Below are positions 28,465 through 36,549 of a DNA stretch of 36,741 nucleotides, piece after piece. The stretch is from a virus. Numbering within the stretch: the first letter of the stretch is position 1; each line of letters opens with the position of its first letter. The notes below the pieces were generated by a model, which saw only the letters and a program-made list of their open reading frames with translations, did not search any database and was not told the DNA's origin. The DNA lies in IMG/VR virus record IMGVR_UViG_3300018018_000452, positions 1-36,741 of that record; one strand, 5' to 3'. Both the position numbers and the translations under genes were made by a program.

Positions 28465-29391
28465 ATGGCAGATTTTAATCTATTATTAACGAGAAAAAAA
28501 GTAATCAAGGTCCTGGCCGAATCCGCAAAAGGCACCAAGGTCGCCGCCACGAGCGCAATACTGGCATATGACCTTGCGATAGACTCGACCGCACCCTTCG
28601 AGGAGCGAAAAGGGACGGGTCTTTACCGCGGACAGGAACGGGTCGGGACGTTAGGGGCACTGTCCGGCAGTTGCAAGTTCAAGACGGAACTGCGGGGCAA
28701 CGGCACATCGGGGATGGATACGGGACTGGCAATCCTGCTGCAGGGTTGCGGACTGAAACAAACAAGCGAATCCTATCAGATCCACTCCGCGCCCGCGGAT
28801 GATAAGACCATATCAATCGATGTCTTCGAAGATGGGGTCCAGAAGGGACTGAGAGGGGCATCGAGCGATTTGACAATCGGAGGCGAAAACGGCGGGAAGG
28901 TAATGTGCGATTTCGATTTTCAGGGGATATGGCAGGCGCCGGTCTATGGAGCATTGCCAAGTTGGACGCCGGGGACAGGGGCGGTCCTGAAAATGCAGGG
29001 AGGGACATTCACACTGGCAAATGCGACAATAAAAATAGCAAAATTCAGCCTGAAGCTGGGCTGCAAGGTGGTGCCGAGATACGATATGACCGCCGCCGGC
29101 GGGATTATCTATTATATGATTACCGATTACGACCCGGTATTGAGTATCGACCCGGAGGCCGCACTTGTCGCCGACCATGATTATTACGGGTTATGGCTGG
29201 CGGGGACTCCGGCGGCGGTGAGCCTGGTCCTTACCAACGGCACGACCAAGGTGACAATTACGCTGCCGGCGGTCCAGTATAAGGAACTCAAGGAAGGCGA
29301 CCGCGATGGCATCCAGATTTATGACCTTACCGGCCAGTGCAACCACAGTAGCGGCAACGATGCGGTAACGATTGCTGCGGCGGCGGCTTAG
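28465..29391 (+). CDS. Major tail tube protein
   Basis: A 308-residue protein. AAGGAG lies eight bases before the ATG, directly after the terminator of leader element 3. Segments such as IKVLAESAKGTKVAATSAIL, APFEERKGTGLYRGQERVGT, LSGSCKFKTELRGNGTSGMD and ILLQGCGLKQ are typical of large phage tail tube proteins with a beta-sandwich core. VALVADHDYYGLWLAG-like and final TLPAVQYKELKEGDRDGIQI segments form the C-terminal domain. The protein should polymerise into the tail shaft. It is followed by the two chaperone reading frames and the tape measure, the standard order. Confidence 0.8.
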   Translation: MADFNLLLTRKKVIKVLAESAKGTKVAATSAILAYDLAIDSTAPFEERKGTGLYRGQERVGTLGALSGSCKFKTELRGNGTSGMDTGLAILLQGCGLKQTSESYQIHSAPADDKTISIDVFEDGVQKGLRGASSDLTIGGENGGKVMCDFDFQGIWQAPVYGALPSWTPGTGAVLKMQGGTFTLANATIKIAKFSLKLGCKVVPRYDMTAAGGIIYYMITDYDPVLSIDPEAALVADHDYYGLWLAGTPAAVSLVLTNGTTKVTITLPAVQYKELKEGDRDGIQIYDLTGQCNHSSGNDAVTIAAAAA

Positions 29392-29393
29392 AA

Positions 29394-29427
29394 GATTTAT
29401 GATTTATGATTTTATATTTTTGATTTA
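29394..29427 (+). repeat. Repeat family R1 copy
   Basis: ATTTATGATTTATGATTTTA and following TTTTTGATTTA after the tail tube stop codon. Confidence 0.65.
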
Positions 29428-29443
29428 AGAATTGAGGGAATTT

Positions 29444-29644
29444 ATGAAGGAAGAAACCAAAAAAATAAGGCAGGCGGTGCTGGCCAACAGGGGCGGGCTG
29501 GAAGAGGCAACCGATGAGCAGATTATGGTCATCTGGCAGGACCTGCCGGCGGACGTCCAGAAACAATATATAAGTTCATTGTCGATAGTTCATAGTTCAT
29601 CGACGAATAAAGAAAAGGAGAAAAACAATGCCGTTAGCACTTGA
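29444..29644 (+). CDS. Small protein before the tail assembly chaperone
   Basis: A 66-residue acidic/basic protein with GAGGGA upstream of the ATG. The core (KKIRQAVLANRGGLEEATDE, IMVIWQDLPADVQKQYI) resembles small tail-module proteins with a DEQI-helix. The last 18 residues (SIVHSSSTNKEKEKNN...) come from an inverted R4 repeat (29577-29604) plus the A/G-rich ribosome binding site of the next gene, which it overlaps by 17 bases. The C-terminus therefore looks accidental. Function unknown. Confidence 0.55.
   Translation: MKEETKKIRQAVLANRGGLEEATDEQIMVIWQDLPADVQKQYISSLSIVHSSSTNKEKEKNNAVST
29577..29604 (-). repeat. Repeat family R4, inverted copy
   Basis: TTCATTGTCGATAGTTCATAGTTCATCG, the reverse orientation of the AACAATG words; translated as SLSIVHSSS in the gene at 29444. 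Confidence 0.6.
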
Positions 29645-30086
29645 ACCGAATGAGACATTCGAAATCATCCTCGACGGAGATAAGGACAAATCCCGCGAAA
29701 CACAACCGAGATTTATTTATCAATATCTAACCTGCAGACAGTGGCGGAAAATCGCCCAGTTTAATGACCAACTTGAAGGTATTAAAGATGCCGAACAGGT
29801 GATGGACAAAATATTCGAAACAGCCACGACAAAACTTGTCGGTTGGGTCAATATAGTCGACCCGCAAAGCGGGCCGATACTATTTGATATTAAGAAATTC
29901 GAGGACGTCGTTACGATGCACGAAGCGATGGAATTGATTGCCAAGATATTGAAACAAGGGCGGGATTTTTCAGATAAAAAAAAATTAGACTCGCATCAGG
30001 ACTTAGGTATGGCGGCGTCTGTTTCTATACCGGAGGGAAATGCGAAGAGCCGGACAAATGCAAATACCGAAACAAAGAAGCAATAA
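29628..30086 (+). CDS. Tail assembly chaperone, first reading frame (gpG-like)
   Basis: A 152-residue protein. Start supported by AAAAGGAG seven bases upstream. It opens MPLALEPNETFEIILDGDKD and continues with FIYQYLTCRQWRKIAQF and IFETATTKLVGWVNIVDPQS, a pattern typical of gpG-like proteins located between tube and tape measure. The frame continues through a run of nine A (29976-29984) into a low-complexity C-terminus (GNAKSRTNANTETKKQ), which is what normal termination would give. The -1 frame from the same A-run enters the second ORF, so this gene makes two products. Confidence 0.75.
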   Translation: MPLALEPNETFEIILDGDKDKSRETQPRFIYQYLTCRQWRKIAQFNDQLEGIKDAEQVMDKIFETATTKLVGWVNIVDPQSGPILFDIKKFEDVVTMHEAMELIAKILKQGRDFSDKKKLDSHQDLGMAASVSIPEGNAKSRTNANTETKKQ

Positions 30087-30379
30087 TAACGCCGTTTAAT
30101 TCGATGTTGTGTCCTGCCTGCGAGGGCAAATATGAAAATGAGGACAAAAGCTGGAAATGTCCGGAATGCAAGGAAGGTCAGATAGATGTAACAGAATGCC
30201 CGCTGGATTTAATAACAGAGGACGTCTGGCAGGCGATGCAATTGGCGGAATTATACGAAAAAGGACTGCCGCCGATTGCGGGCGGGGCGATCGACCAGGC
30301 GAAGATTTTTATCGATGCAGCACAGTTTATTATGAATGAAAAAGCACACTGGAAATCGAAATTAGGGATTTTAGATTAA
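29628..30379 (+). CDS. Tail assembly chaperone -1 frameshift fusion (gpGT-like)
   Basis: The -1 frame has a stop at 29975-29977 and is then open from 29978 to 30379, so the two frames overlap exactly in the A9 run (29976-29984). A -1 slip on A-AAA-AAA joins about 119 gpG residues to 131 more: IRLASGLRYGGVCFYTGGKC, a Cys-rich section with CPAC and CPEC pairs, then ECPLDLITEDVWQAMQLAEL as in gpT-type tails. The ORF 30104-30379 alone, with an ATG lacking a ribosome binding site, is probably not a separate gene. Such fusions are conserved in long-tailed phages and coat the tape measure during tail assembly. Confidence 0.75.
29976..29984 (+). other. Slippery A9 run for -1 frameshifting
   Basis: Nine consecutive A read as AAA AAA AAA in the gpG frame, followed by TTA GAC. 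Re-phasing by -1 gives ATT AGA and leads into the open second frame. Confidence 0.75.
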
Positions 30380-30380
30380 T

Positions 30381-31793
30381 ATGCAAAGCGTGGATATAGT
30401 AATTAAGGCGAGGGACGAGGCCAGCGCAACATTCGGACGGGTAGGCCAGGCGGCAGGGGGCCTTGGCAGCATGATTAAAAGGGCGGCTATGGCGGCGGGG
30501 CTATATTTCGGAGCAAGGGAAATCATCGGGTTTGTAAAAAGCAACATAGCAGCATATCAGGAACATGAGATGGCCATTGAACATTTGACAGAATCCTTGG
30601 CATATTTGAGGATTACAGATAAAAATGTAATTTCAGGATTGCGGGAATTTGCTGCCGAGATACAGCGGACGACTACCATAAGTGATGAGATGGCAATGGA
30701 AGTAATGAGTATGGGGGTTTCAATAGGCAAATTCTCCAGCGATACACTTAAAGCAGCCACAATCGCGGCAATCGGGTACTCAAAGAAATTTAAGATAGAT
30801 TTAGAACAGGCGATGAAATTAGTTGCCAAGAGTGCTGAAGGTATCACATTGGGATTACAAAGACAAGGTATTGCATTTGATAATACAAAATCCAAGGCCG
30901 AAATATTCCACGATGTCCTTAAAAGAGGGGCTGAACTTTATAATGTGGCGACCGGCGAGATAGATACGCAGGGGGGGAGTATGATGCAGTTGAAAAATGA
31001 ATGGCACGATTTCAAGGAAGAATTAGGCGGGGCCGTCAGCGGACCTGTCAGGGGAATGATTGATGGGTTCAGGGTTGCCATTGTAATAATCGAAAACTGG
31101 CGATTGTCTCTTGATATAGCATGGACGGCAGTGAAACTGGGGCTTATCAATTTCTGGGAAGACATAAAGCATTTCTTTGGAACGGCAATGCCGGCCTATT
31201 TAACCTATTTTGCCGAGAACTGGAGGCAGATTTTCACTAACATTTGGAACGCAACAACGACAATATTCGCGAATATGTGGACGAATATAAAAGATTTTTT
31301 TGTAGCTGTCTGGACATGGTTGAAGGGCGGAGAGGCCGACTGGAAATGGACTGGCCTGCTCGAAGGGTTCGAATCAACACTCAAAGAGTTACCTGTAATT
31401 GCCGCACGGGAATTGACTAAGACCGAACTGGCCCTAAAAGAGCAACTCGGCGGTTTGACTTTGGAGATGTCGAAAAAAATAGTAGAGGTATTTTATCCGA
31501 CGGCGATTGATATCGGTGAGATTTTGAAAAACGCCAAGTTGCCGGAAGGGGTGCTGGAAAAAGGAACGAAAGCCAAAAAGAAAAGCGAGCAAAAATTGCC
31601 GTGGGAGGAGGCGGTGCGCCTGACCTTTGCGCCGGGGACAAAATTCGATAAGACCGAACGCAATACCGATGAGACCGCGAAAAATACGGGCAGGATGGCA
31701 CGGCTCATCGAAAATACGAATAAAACCTTAAACAATGTGATAGATGCGGTCAAGGCATTAGATGTGACACAGGCTATTTCAAATTTCAAATGA
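30381..31793 (+). CDS. Tail tape measure protein (short)
   Basis: A 470-residue protein two bases after the chaperone ORF. The start (SVDIVIKARDEASATFGRVG) with gly/ala-rich QAAGGLGSMIKRAAMAAGLY and the phage-MTS-like SISDEMAMEVMS region are typical of tape measures. The middle has hydrophobic helices (INFWEDIKHFFGTAMPAYLT; IFANMWTNIKDFFVAVWTWL) and a helical C-terminus ends in NKTLNNVIDAVKALDVTQAI. Tape measure length sets tail length. At about 0.15 nm per residue, 470 residues suggest a tail of roughly 70 nm, short for a siphovirus. Confidence 0.8.
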   Translation: MQSVDIVIKARDEASATFGRVGQAAGGLGSMIKRAAMAAGLYFGAREIIGFVKSNIAAYQEHEMAIEHLTESLAYLRITDKNVISGLREFAAEIQRTTTISDEMAMEVMSMGVSIGKFSSDTLKAATIAAIGYSKKFKIDLEQAMKLVAKSAEGITLGLQRQGIAFDNTKSKAEIFHDVLKRGAELYNVATGEIDTQGGSMMQLKNEWHDFKEELGGAVSGPVRGMIDGFRVAIVIIENWRLSLDIAWTAVKLGLINFWEDIKHFFGTAMPAYLTYFAENWRQIFTNIWNATTTIFANMWTNIKDFFVAVWTWLKGGEADWKWTGLLEGFESTLKELPVIAARELTKTELALKEQLGGLTLEMSKKIVEVFYPTAIDIGEILKNAKLPEGVLEKGTKAKKKSEQKLPWEEAVRLTFAPGTKFDKTERNTDETAKNTGRMARLIENTNKTLNNVIDAVKALDVTQAISNFK

Positions 31794-31794
31794 A

Positions 31795-31838
31795 GGTAAT
31801 TGGTAATTGGTAAAAGGTAACTGGTGAATGGTAAATAG
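31795..31838 (+). repeat. Repeat family R3 copy before a start codon
   Basis: GGTAATTGGTAATTGGTAA followed by AAGGTAACTGGTGAATGGTAA words, ending three bases before the ATG at 31842. Confidence 0.7.
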
Positions 31839-31841
31839 CAA

Positions 31842-32783
31842 ATGGCGATAAAAAGCGTAATAGAAAGTTGGGAAAATAGGACGGTCAAGGAAACCGCCAC
31901 GGAAAGGACCACAATTCGGACATTTACGGTCGAATTCGATACTAACGATAACCCTATAGCGCGACCAATATTGGCATTAAAGGCAAGAGACCCCCAGACT
32001 GGCCTTGCTGTGCCGCCTTATGGCGCTCAGCATCCTTTCGACGGGTATATGTTCGTTATCAACCGGGAGGTCAAGCCTGCCGAGGGAGCATTCGTTTATG
32101 AGGTCACCTGCAATTATTCAAATGACCCTGCCGGTACCGAACAAACCCAGGACCCATTAATACGAAAACCGGAGATAAGCTGGACGTTCGTAACAAGCGA
32201 TGAACCGATAGACAGGGCGCTGGCCCGAATCGAACCTGGTACTCGAAAAATAGATGTGCCTATATTGACTTCTGCAGGGGAAGCATTTGACCCGCCGCCT
32301 ACGGATGAGATGCATGATTTGGTGCTGCGATATGTCCGCAATGTGCGGGTCTTTGACCAATTGCAGGCCAGTCGATATAAAGGGTCGGTTAACAGCGATA
32401 TGTTCCTCGGCTTTGGGCCGGGGCACGCAAAATGCGCTGTGTTTGATGGGGATAAAATCTATGATGACAAGTATGGTGAGTATTACAAGAAAACTTATGA
32501 GATTCATTTTCGTGTGGTTGTAATCAACGGTAAAAAATACGGCTGGGTGAAAAGGACATTGGACCAGGGATACTGGGAGTTAAGCGATGAAACTGATGAA
32601 GAGGGCAATCATAAATATCGGAGGGCTTTAGATTTGGATGGAAATCCTTTAAGCGGGTCGGTTCCATTAAATGGCAACGGTAAATTTCTTTTTCCAAGTG
32701 AAATAGCCGCAGGAAATGTAGTTTATCTCGTATTTGAGACGCGGCCGAAATTACCGTTTTCGGCATTAAATATAAAAGTATAG
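31842..32783 (+). CDS. Tail tip / baseplate-like protein
   Basis: A 313-residue beta-rich protein directly after the tape measure, where distal-tail or hub proteins are encoded. It opens MAIKSVIESWENRTVKETAT, has a TEFDTNDNPIARPILALKAR-type segment, a central DPLIRKPEISWTFVTSDEPI and ends KLPFSALNIKV. I recognise no named family. The PEISWTFVTSDEPIDRA stretch and DKYGEYYKKTYEIHFRVVVI suggest a two-domain ring-forming protein, but this is inference from place in the order. Confidence 0.5.
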   Translation: MAIKSVIESWENRTVKETATERTTIRTFTVEFDTNDNPIARPILALKARDPQTGLAVPPYGAQHPFDGYMFVINREVKPAEGAFVYEVTCNYSNDPAGTEQTQDPLIRKPEISWTFVTSDEPIDRALARIEPGTRKIDVPILTSAGEAFDPPPTDEMHDLVLRYVRNVRVFDQLQASRYKGSVNSDMFLGFGPGHAKCAVFDGDKIYDDKYGEYYKKTYEIHFRVVVINGKKYGWVKRTLDQGYWELSDETDEEGNHKYRRALDLDGNPLSGSVPLNGNGKFLFPSEIAAGNVVYLVFETRPKLPFSALNIKV

Positions 32784-32820
32784 ATTGGTAATTAGTAATT
32801 AATAATTGGTAATTGATAAA
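32784..32820 (+). repeat. Repeat family R3 copy
   Basis: ATTGGTAATTAGTAATTAAT followed by AATTGGTAATTGATAAA between two tail genes. Confidence 0.65.
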
Positions 32821-32830
32821 CAGGTGAAAT

Positions 32831-33712
32831 ATGGCAGATACAAAAATATGGTTAGGAAATGTTTCCGGGCATGAAGGTGCCTGGGATTATGCGGCGAACT
32901 GGTTGCCTTCGGGCATGCCGGTTGCGACGGACAATGTTTACCTTGAGAATTCAAGTCAGTCGGTCCTGACCGGACTCAACCAGTCGGCGGTAGTGCTCGG
33001 GTCACTGAATATAGCGCAGAGTTTCACAGGGTCAATAGGCACCGCATCTGCATATCTGCAGATTGGCGCCACACTCGCCAATATCGGCTATCATTTCGGC
33101 CCGGGAGAGGCAGCGGGAAGCGGCTTAATCAAGCTTGATTTGGGAACGACTGCATCGACAATCATTGTTTTCAACGCCGGAATATCGGCGGACACGACCA
33201 GGCCGGCCATAAGATTGAAATACGTCAATGCCGCCACGACTTTAGAGGTCCGCAGGGGCGAGGTAGGGGTCGCCATAGAGACCGGCGAGGTCTCGACCGG
33301 GGCCGGCATCACTCTCGGATATGTGGATAATGTCGAATCCGATGCAAATGTATATATCGGCGCTGGGGTTACACTGGCGACTTTGACGAAAAAGGGCGGG
33401 TTCTGCCTGCTCCAGTGCGGGGCGACGACTATCAATAACTATGCGGGCGAGTTGATAACTGAAGGTAGCGGGGCCATAACCACGATTAACGCATACGGAG
33501 GCAATATCATCAGTAATTCCACAGGCACCATCGGCACCTGTAATATAAGCAGCAAGGGAACAGTCGATTTTACAAAATCCCAGCAGGCGCGTACGGTAAC
33601 GACCTTCAAGATTGATGATGATGCGGCAGTCAAATTTGATCCGAATATTGTCACATTTACAAATAAAGTCATATCGAACAGGCCGGTTACACTGCAGGCG
33701 TCGGCAGTATGA
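32831..33712 (+). CDS. Beta-solenoid tail spike-like protein
   Basis: A 293-residue protein. The opening (TKIWLGNVSGHEGAWDYAAN-W) resembles the start of autotransporter-like or G8-type beta-solenoid repeats. The remainder is a regular series of short strands and turns rich in Gly, Thr, Ala, Ile (GLIKLDLGTTASTIIVFNAG, ITLGYVDNVESDANVYIGAG, ITTINAYGGNIISNSTGTIG), with hardly any Lys or Arg clusters. A right-handed beta-helix forming a trimeric spike or fibre is likely, with receptor or polysaccharide binding. CAGGTGAAAT precedes the start. Confidence 0.6.
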   Translation: MADTKIWLGNVSGHEGAWDYAANWLPSGMPVATDNVYLENSSQSVLTGLNQSAVVLGSLNIAQSFTGSIGTASAYLQIGATLANIGYHFGPGEAAGSGLIKLDLGTTASTIIVFNAGISADTTRPAIRLKYVNAATTLEVRRGEVGVAIETGEVSTGAGITLGYVDNVESDANVYIGAGVTLATLTKKGGFCLLQCGATTINNYAGELITEGSGAITTINAYGGNIISNSTGTIGTCNISSKGTVDFTKSQQARTVTTFKIDDDAAVKFDPNIVTFTNKVISNRPVTLQASAV

Positions 33713-33715
33713 AGA

Positions 33716-33782
33716 AGTTCATAGTTGATAGTTCAGAGTTCATCGAAATCAATCAACAATGAACAAAGGACAATGAACAATG
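33716..33782 (+). repeat. Repeat family R4 copy supplying SD and start codon
   Basis: Inverted words (GTTCATAGTTGATAGTTC) then direct words (CAACAATGAACAAAGGACAA TGAACA) ending in the ATG of the next gene. AAAGGA inside the repeat is correctly placed as Shine-Dalgarno. Confidence 0.7.
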
Positions 33783-34415
33783 TCTGATGGGATATTATTA
33801 TCATCGAAGGATGCCTGGCGGCTGCAGAATATGCTTCGCTGGTTCGAGCACGGCCGCGATAGACAGATTCCCCGCCGGCGGGGCGGTGTAAGTGGCGGGA
33901 CCAATATCAAGATTTTCAAGGTCCACGAGAATGATACGGGAGATGGTGTCTATAAGTGTTATGAGCAGGTCATTGTCGATGCGGACTGGGATTTAACAAA
34001 CGGCGCCGCCAAAATCTGGGACAAGGATGAGACGCCGGTAGCGGTCAAGGTCCTCAACCTCGCCGAATGGAATCCGAGTGCCGGCCAGCATAATCTTGCC
34101 ATAAATGATGTACTTATTGCCTGCTGGACGGTGGATGATGAAGGGAAGGGACGATGGGTGGGTGTGCCGGCGGTTGGGATTGGTGAAATTCATCGAGCAT
34201 TTTGTAAGGGCGATGCACCAGGGGATACAAAGATTACTTGTTATCTTGATACTGATGAGACGGGAACACAAATTGAAGTTCATTGTAGCATTTCGGGTGG
34301 TGGAAATCTTAATCAGGCAGATCCACACTTGGTTGATGGTTTAGAAATTTCTGTTCGGAACGATAACGGTACTTGGAAACCTGCAGGTCAGATATTCCAG
34401 CATAGAGGTTGTTAA
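33780..34415 (+). CDS. Tail protein with a mosaic composition break
   Basis: A 211-residue protein. The N-terminal part (SSKDAWRLQNMLRWFEHGRD, basic RRRGG linker, TNIKIFKVHENDTGDGVYKC) resembles tail-attached adaptor proteins, with a compact domain at about 45-140 (YEQVIVDADWDL ... VLIACWTVDDEGKGRWVG). From about 34150 codon use shifts from GC-rich to clearly AT-rich, within the gene, and stays so to 36112. This suggests a recombination joint where adaptor and receptor-binding parts were swapped. Its stop overlaps the next ATG by one base (TAATG). Confidence 0.5.
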   Translation: MSDGILLSSKDAWRLQNMLRWFEHGRDRQIPRRRGGVSGGTNIKIFKVHENDTGDGVYKCYEQVIVDADWDLTNGAAKIWDKDETPVAVKVLNLAEWNPSAGQHNLAINDVLIACWTVDDEGKGRWVGVPAVGIGEIHRAFCKGDAPGDTKITCYLDTDETGTQIEVHCSISGGGNLNQADPHLVDGLEISVRNDNGTWKPAGQIFQHRGC

Positions 34416-35620
34416 TGAGCAGAACTATTAGTGGAACATTTTTACAAGGAGTAGGTATAATTTGTGAGGAGTATTGTCCCCCTTGTAACCACTGCACACC
34501 GAGTATTTTTGAGGGATTATCTGGCTGGCCTTGTAGAGTGAAATGTATGTTTACTGGTGTTGGAAATCCTACAGGATTTCCCCCTGCACCAAATGGTTTT
34601 GAATTTATCTTGGATGTTAATGACCCTGATTGTGCTGACATAATTGAAAATGGAGAAACTGTTTGTATAAATGGTTATTGTTTTGGGGGTTGTAGAAAAA
34701 AAATAGCTAATAGTGGACCGGAGTATTGGATAATAGCTTTAACTTGGCATTGTTTTGCACCTATTGGGCCAGTAGGTGCTGACCTATACTTGCGTTATAT
34801 GTATGATGGTGACCCACCAGTTATGGCTAAGGATTATTTTATAGACTATGCTGCAAATTGTGCTGTTAATTTTTTAAATGGAATGTCTTATGGAGGGTCA
34901 GCGGAAATAAATTTAGCTGGATGTGGAAATTATTGTATTATGCCTGTTTGGGAAGGTACACACGCCGGAATGGTTGCACTTACGATTGAGGATGACGATA
35001 ATCCAATATGTAATGATACTTTTTATGGTGAATGGAACTCGACAATGACAAAGTTCACTATAGAGATTCCTGATGATTGTTGTGAGAAGAAAGGATGTAA
35101 AATTTCAGGACGTGTAACCAAAAATGGTGTTGGAGTTGAAGGAGTATCAATGAATGGTCTGAATGCTGTTACTGATTCAGATGGCTATTATACTTTTTAT
35201 GTTCCAAAGGGTTGGAGTGGGACAGTTACCCCATTAAAATCAGGAAATTCTATACCTACTCCTATAAGTTGGGAAGTAGTCCCATATGAGACTGGCTCTG
35301 GTCAGAACTGTCAATGTCATATGGAGGCTGCTGTAGCAAATGGTGGTTGTTATTCTTATGATTTTTCTCCTACCCATAGGGATTATTCTAATGTAAATTC
35401 TGACCAGGAAAACCAAGATTATGAAGCAACGGGTGGTGGAGGAGTTGAATATTATTTTGAGTGCTCAACTAATTCCTCAATAAATAGCGGTTGGCAGACA
35501 AGTAGAACATGGAATGTTCCAGTGGGAAATTGTGGTCAAGGCCTTAAATTTCATTTTAAGGCAAGGTGCGGGGTGGATAAAGTAAGCGGTTGGTCTACGG
35601 CCTTACCTTGTTATCCATAA
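34415..35620 (+). CDS. Cysteine-rich tail fibre / receptor-binding candidate
   Basis: A 401-residue protein with more than 30 Cys, many paired (CEEYCPPCNHC, DDCCEKKGC). It has no signal peptide. Residues about 232-300 are a carboxypeptidase-regulatory-like / Ig sandwich (CKISGRVTKNGVGVEGVSMN, DSDGYYTFYVPKGWSGTVTP), a fold used in phage adhesion modules. The C-terminus (VEYYFECSTNSSINSGWQTS, then GQGLKFHFKARCGVDKVSGW) resembles planctomycete extracellular repeats. Strong AT-rich codon use contrasts with most of the window. The place after spike and adaptor suggests a host-binding fibre acquired from the host or another phage. Confidence 0.55.
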   Translation: MSRTISGTFLQGVGIICEEYCPPCNHCTPSIFEGLSGWPCRVKCMFTGVGNPTGFPPAPNGFEFILDVNDPDCADIIENGETVCINGYCFGGCRKKIANSGPEYWIIALTWHCFAPIGPVGADLYLRYMYDGDPPVMAKDYFIDYAANCAVNFLNGMSYGGSAEINLAGCGNYCIMPVWEGTHAGMVALTIEDDDNPICNDTFYGEWNSTMTKFTIEIPDDCCEKKGCKISGRVTKNGVGVEGVSMNGLNAVTDSDGYYTFYVPKGWSGTVTPLKSGNSIPTPISWEVVPYETGSGQNCQCHMEAAVANGGCYSYDFSPTHRDYSNVNSDQENQDYEATGGGGVEYYFECSTNSSINSGWQTSRTWNVPVGNCGQGLKFHFKARCGVDKVSGWSTALPCYP

Positions 35621-35633
35621 GGGTATCTAAATT

Positions 35634-36113
35634 ATGATAGTTGGAGTCAACAATACAATTTGTTGTAAGACAAATCCGCCGGAGATGATTGTTGAACAGG
35701 TGCAGGAGTGTAAATTTGGAAATGGAGGACTTGGATGCAGGCATATAAGCGATAAAAAATTATTTTGCAGCAAGTGTGGTATATGGGTCATAGAAAAGGG
35801 GCAAGTTCCAGCACAAAAACAGGCAAATCAAAGCCCGAAAGTAATTCAGGCGGATAAAATATTATTGATTCCGAAGGATAGTGAACCTGATGTTGAAAAG
35901 ATTTTGAAATCACATTATAAAGCAGAGATGGGTCGATATGAAGGATATAAGTTATCCAGTAATGAAAAACTCGATTTACTTACAAAAGAGGAATACGTTG
36001 AACGCGGCAAAAAGTGCATAAATTGCACTGAAAAATGTCCGATAAGATCTTGTATGAAGTGGGAAAGTATCTTGCATCGAGGCACAAAATGCCCGAAAGG
36101 TAAGTTCCAATAA
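35634..36113 (+). CDS. Cysteine-rich protein with zinc-knuckle-like clusters
   Basis: A 159-residue protein. The N-terminal cluster (CC..., CRHISDKKLFCSKCGIWVIE) and C-terminal cluster (CINCTEKCPIRSCMKWESIL ... GTKCPKG) look metal-binding, separated by a helical linker. No family recognised. It shares the AT-rich composition of the fibre gene upstream, so it probably travelled with it, perhaps as a fibre chaperone or assembly factor. The stop overlaps the next ATG (TAATGG). Confidence 0.5.
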   Translation: MIVGVNNTICCKTNPPEMIVEQVQECKFGNGGLGCRHISDKKLFCSKCGIWVIEKGQVPAQKQANQSPKVIQADKILLIPKDSEPDVEKILKSHYKAEMGRYEGYKLSSNEKLDLLTKEEYVERGKKCINCTEKCPIRSCMKWESILHRGTKCPKGKFQ

Positions 36114-36385
36114 TGGCAAATATACCCGATAATCAATTAGTCGAAATCCGCCGGCTGGCGGTTCTGCTGGTGGAAGTGGTCAATAAGGCAGGGGGGTGCG
36201 TTTCAAAACTGCGGCAGGGATTCATCGAGCCGATCGATGTCGAGAAAATCCAAAAGGAAATAACAGGAATGCAGGTTGAGATTCTGCAAATCGGCAATCT
36301 TGCGGATGAGGCATTGGATACTATCTCGAAGTCAAAGACCTCAGAAAATCATTCACGGGAGCGGGATTTGCCAGATAGGATTTGA
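36113..36385 (+). CDS. Unknown 90-residue helical protein
   Basis: Composition returns to GC-rich at its start. It opens MANIPDNQLVEIRRLAVLLV and forms one or two long amphipathic helices (DVEKIQKEITGMQVEILQIG), ending in a charged tail. Its last 65 bases overlap the end of a minus-strand gene, so the two are convergent. No family recognised. Confidence 0.5.
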   Translation: MANIPDNQLVEIRRLAVLLVEVVNKAGGCVSKLRQGFIEPIDVEKIQKEITGMQVEILQIGNLADEALDTISKSKTSENHSRERDLPDRI

Positions 36386-36521
36386 GCAGGCACATCGCCG
36401 CCGCGAGGATTATAAAGAACATTCCCGCGCCTTTTGTTTCACAAGCATCGTTGAGAAAACTGATGACCAAAAGCAAAATGCCTATGATGACAAATACGAC
36501 CGCCAAAACATAAAGGAACAT
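36321..36521 (-). CDS. Small membrane protein, minus strand
   Basis: 66 residues. GGGAGG lies six bases upstream of the ATG (36519-36521 complement), the best ribosome binding site at this end. MFLYVLAVVFVIIGILLLVI is the first membrane helix and MFFIILAAAMCLLKSYL the second, with a short soluble end. It follows the other minus-strand membrane gene by 28 bases. A longer ORF to 36656 would overlap that gene and is less likely. Possible holin/antiholin or superinfection-exclusion pair, or host genes flanking the phage; undecided. Confidence 0.6.
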   Translation of the reverse strand: MFLYVLAVVFVIIGILLLVISFLNDACETKGAGMFFIILAAAMCLLKSYLANPAPVNDFLRSLTSR

Positions 36522-36549
36522 TTTTAACCTCCCTTCTAAAAATAATAAG

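Noticed and set aside
30104-30379. Independent small zinc-ribbon gene
   Set aside because: Its ATG lacks a ribosome binding site and the frame is open upstream to the A9 slip site, so it is better read as the second half of the chaperone fusion.
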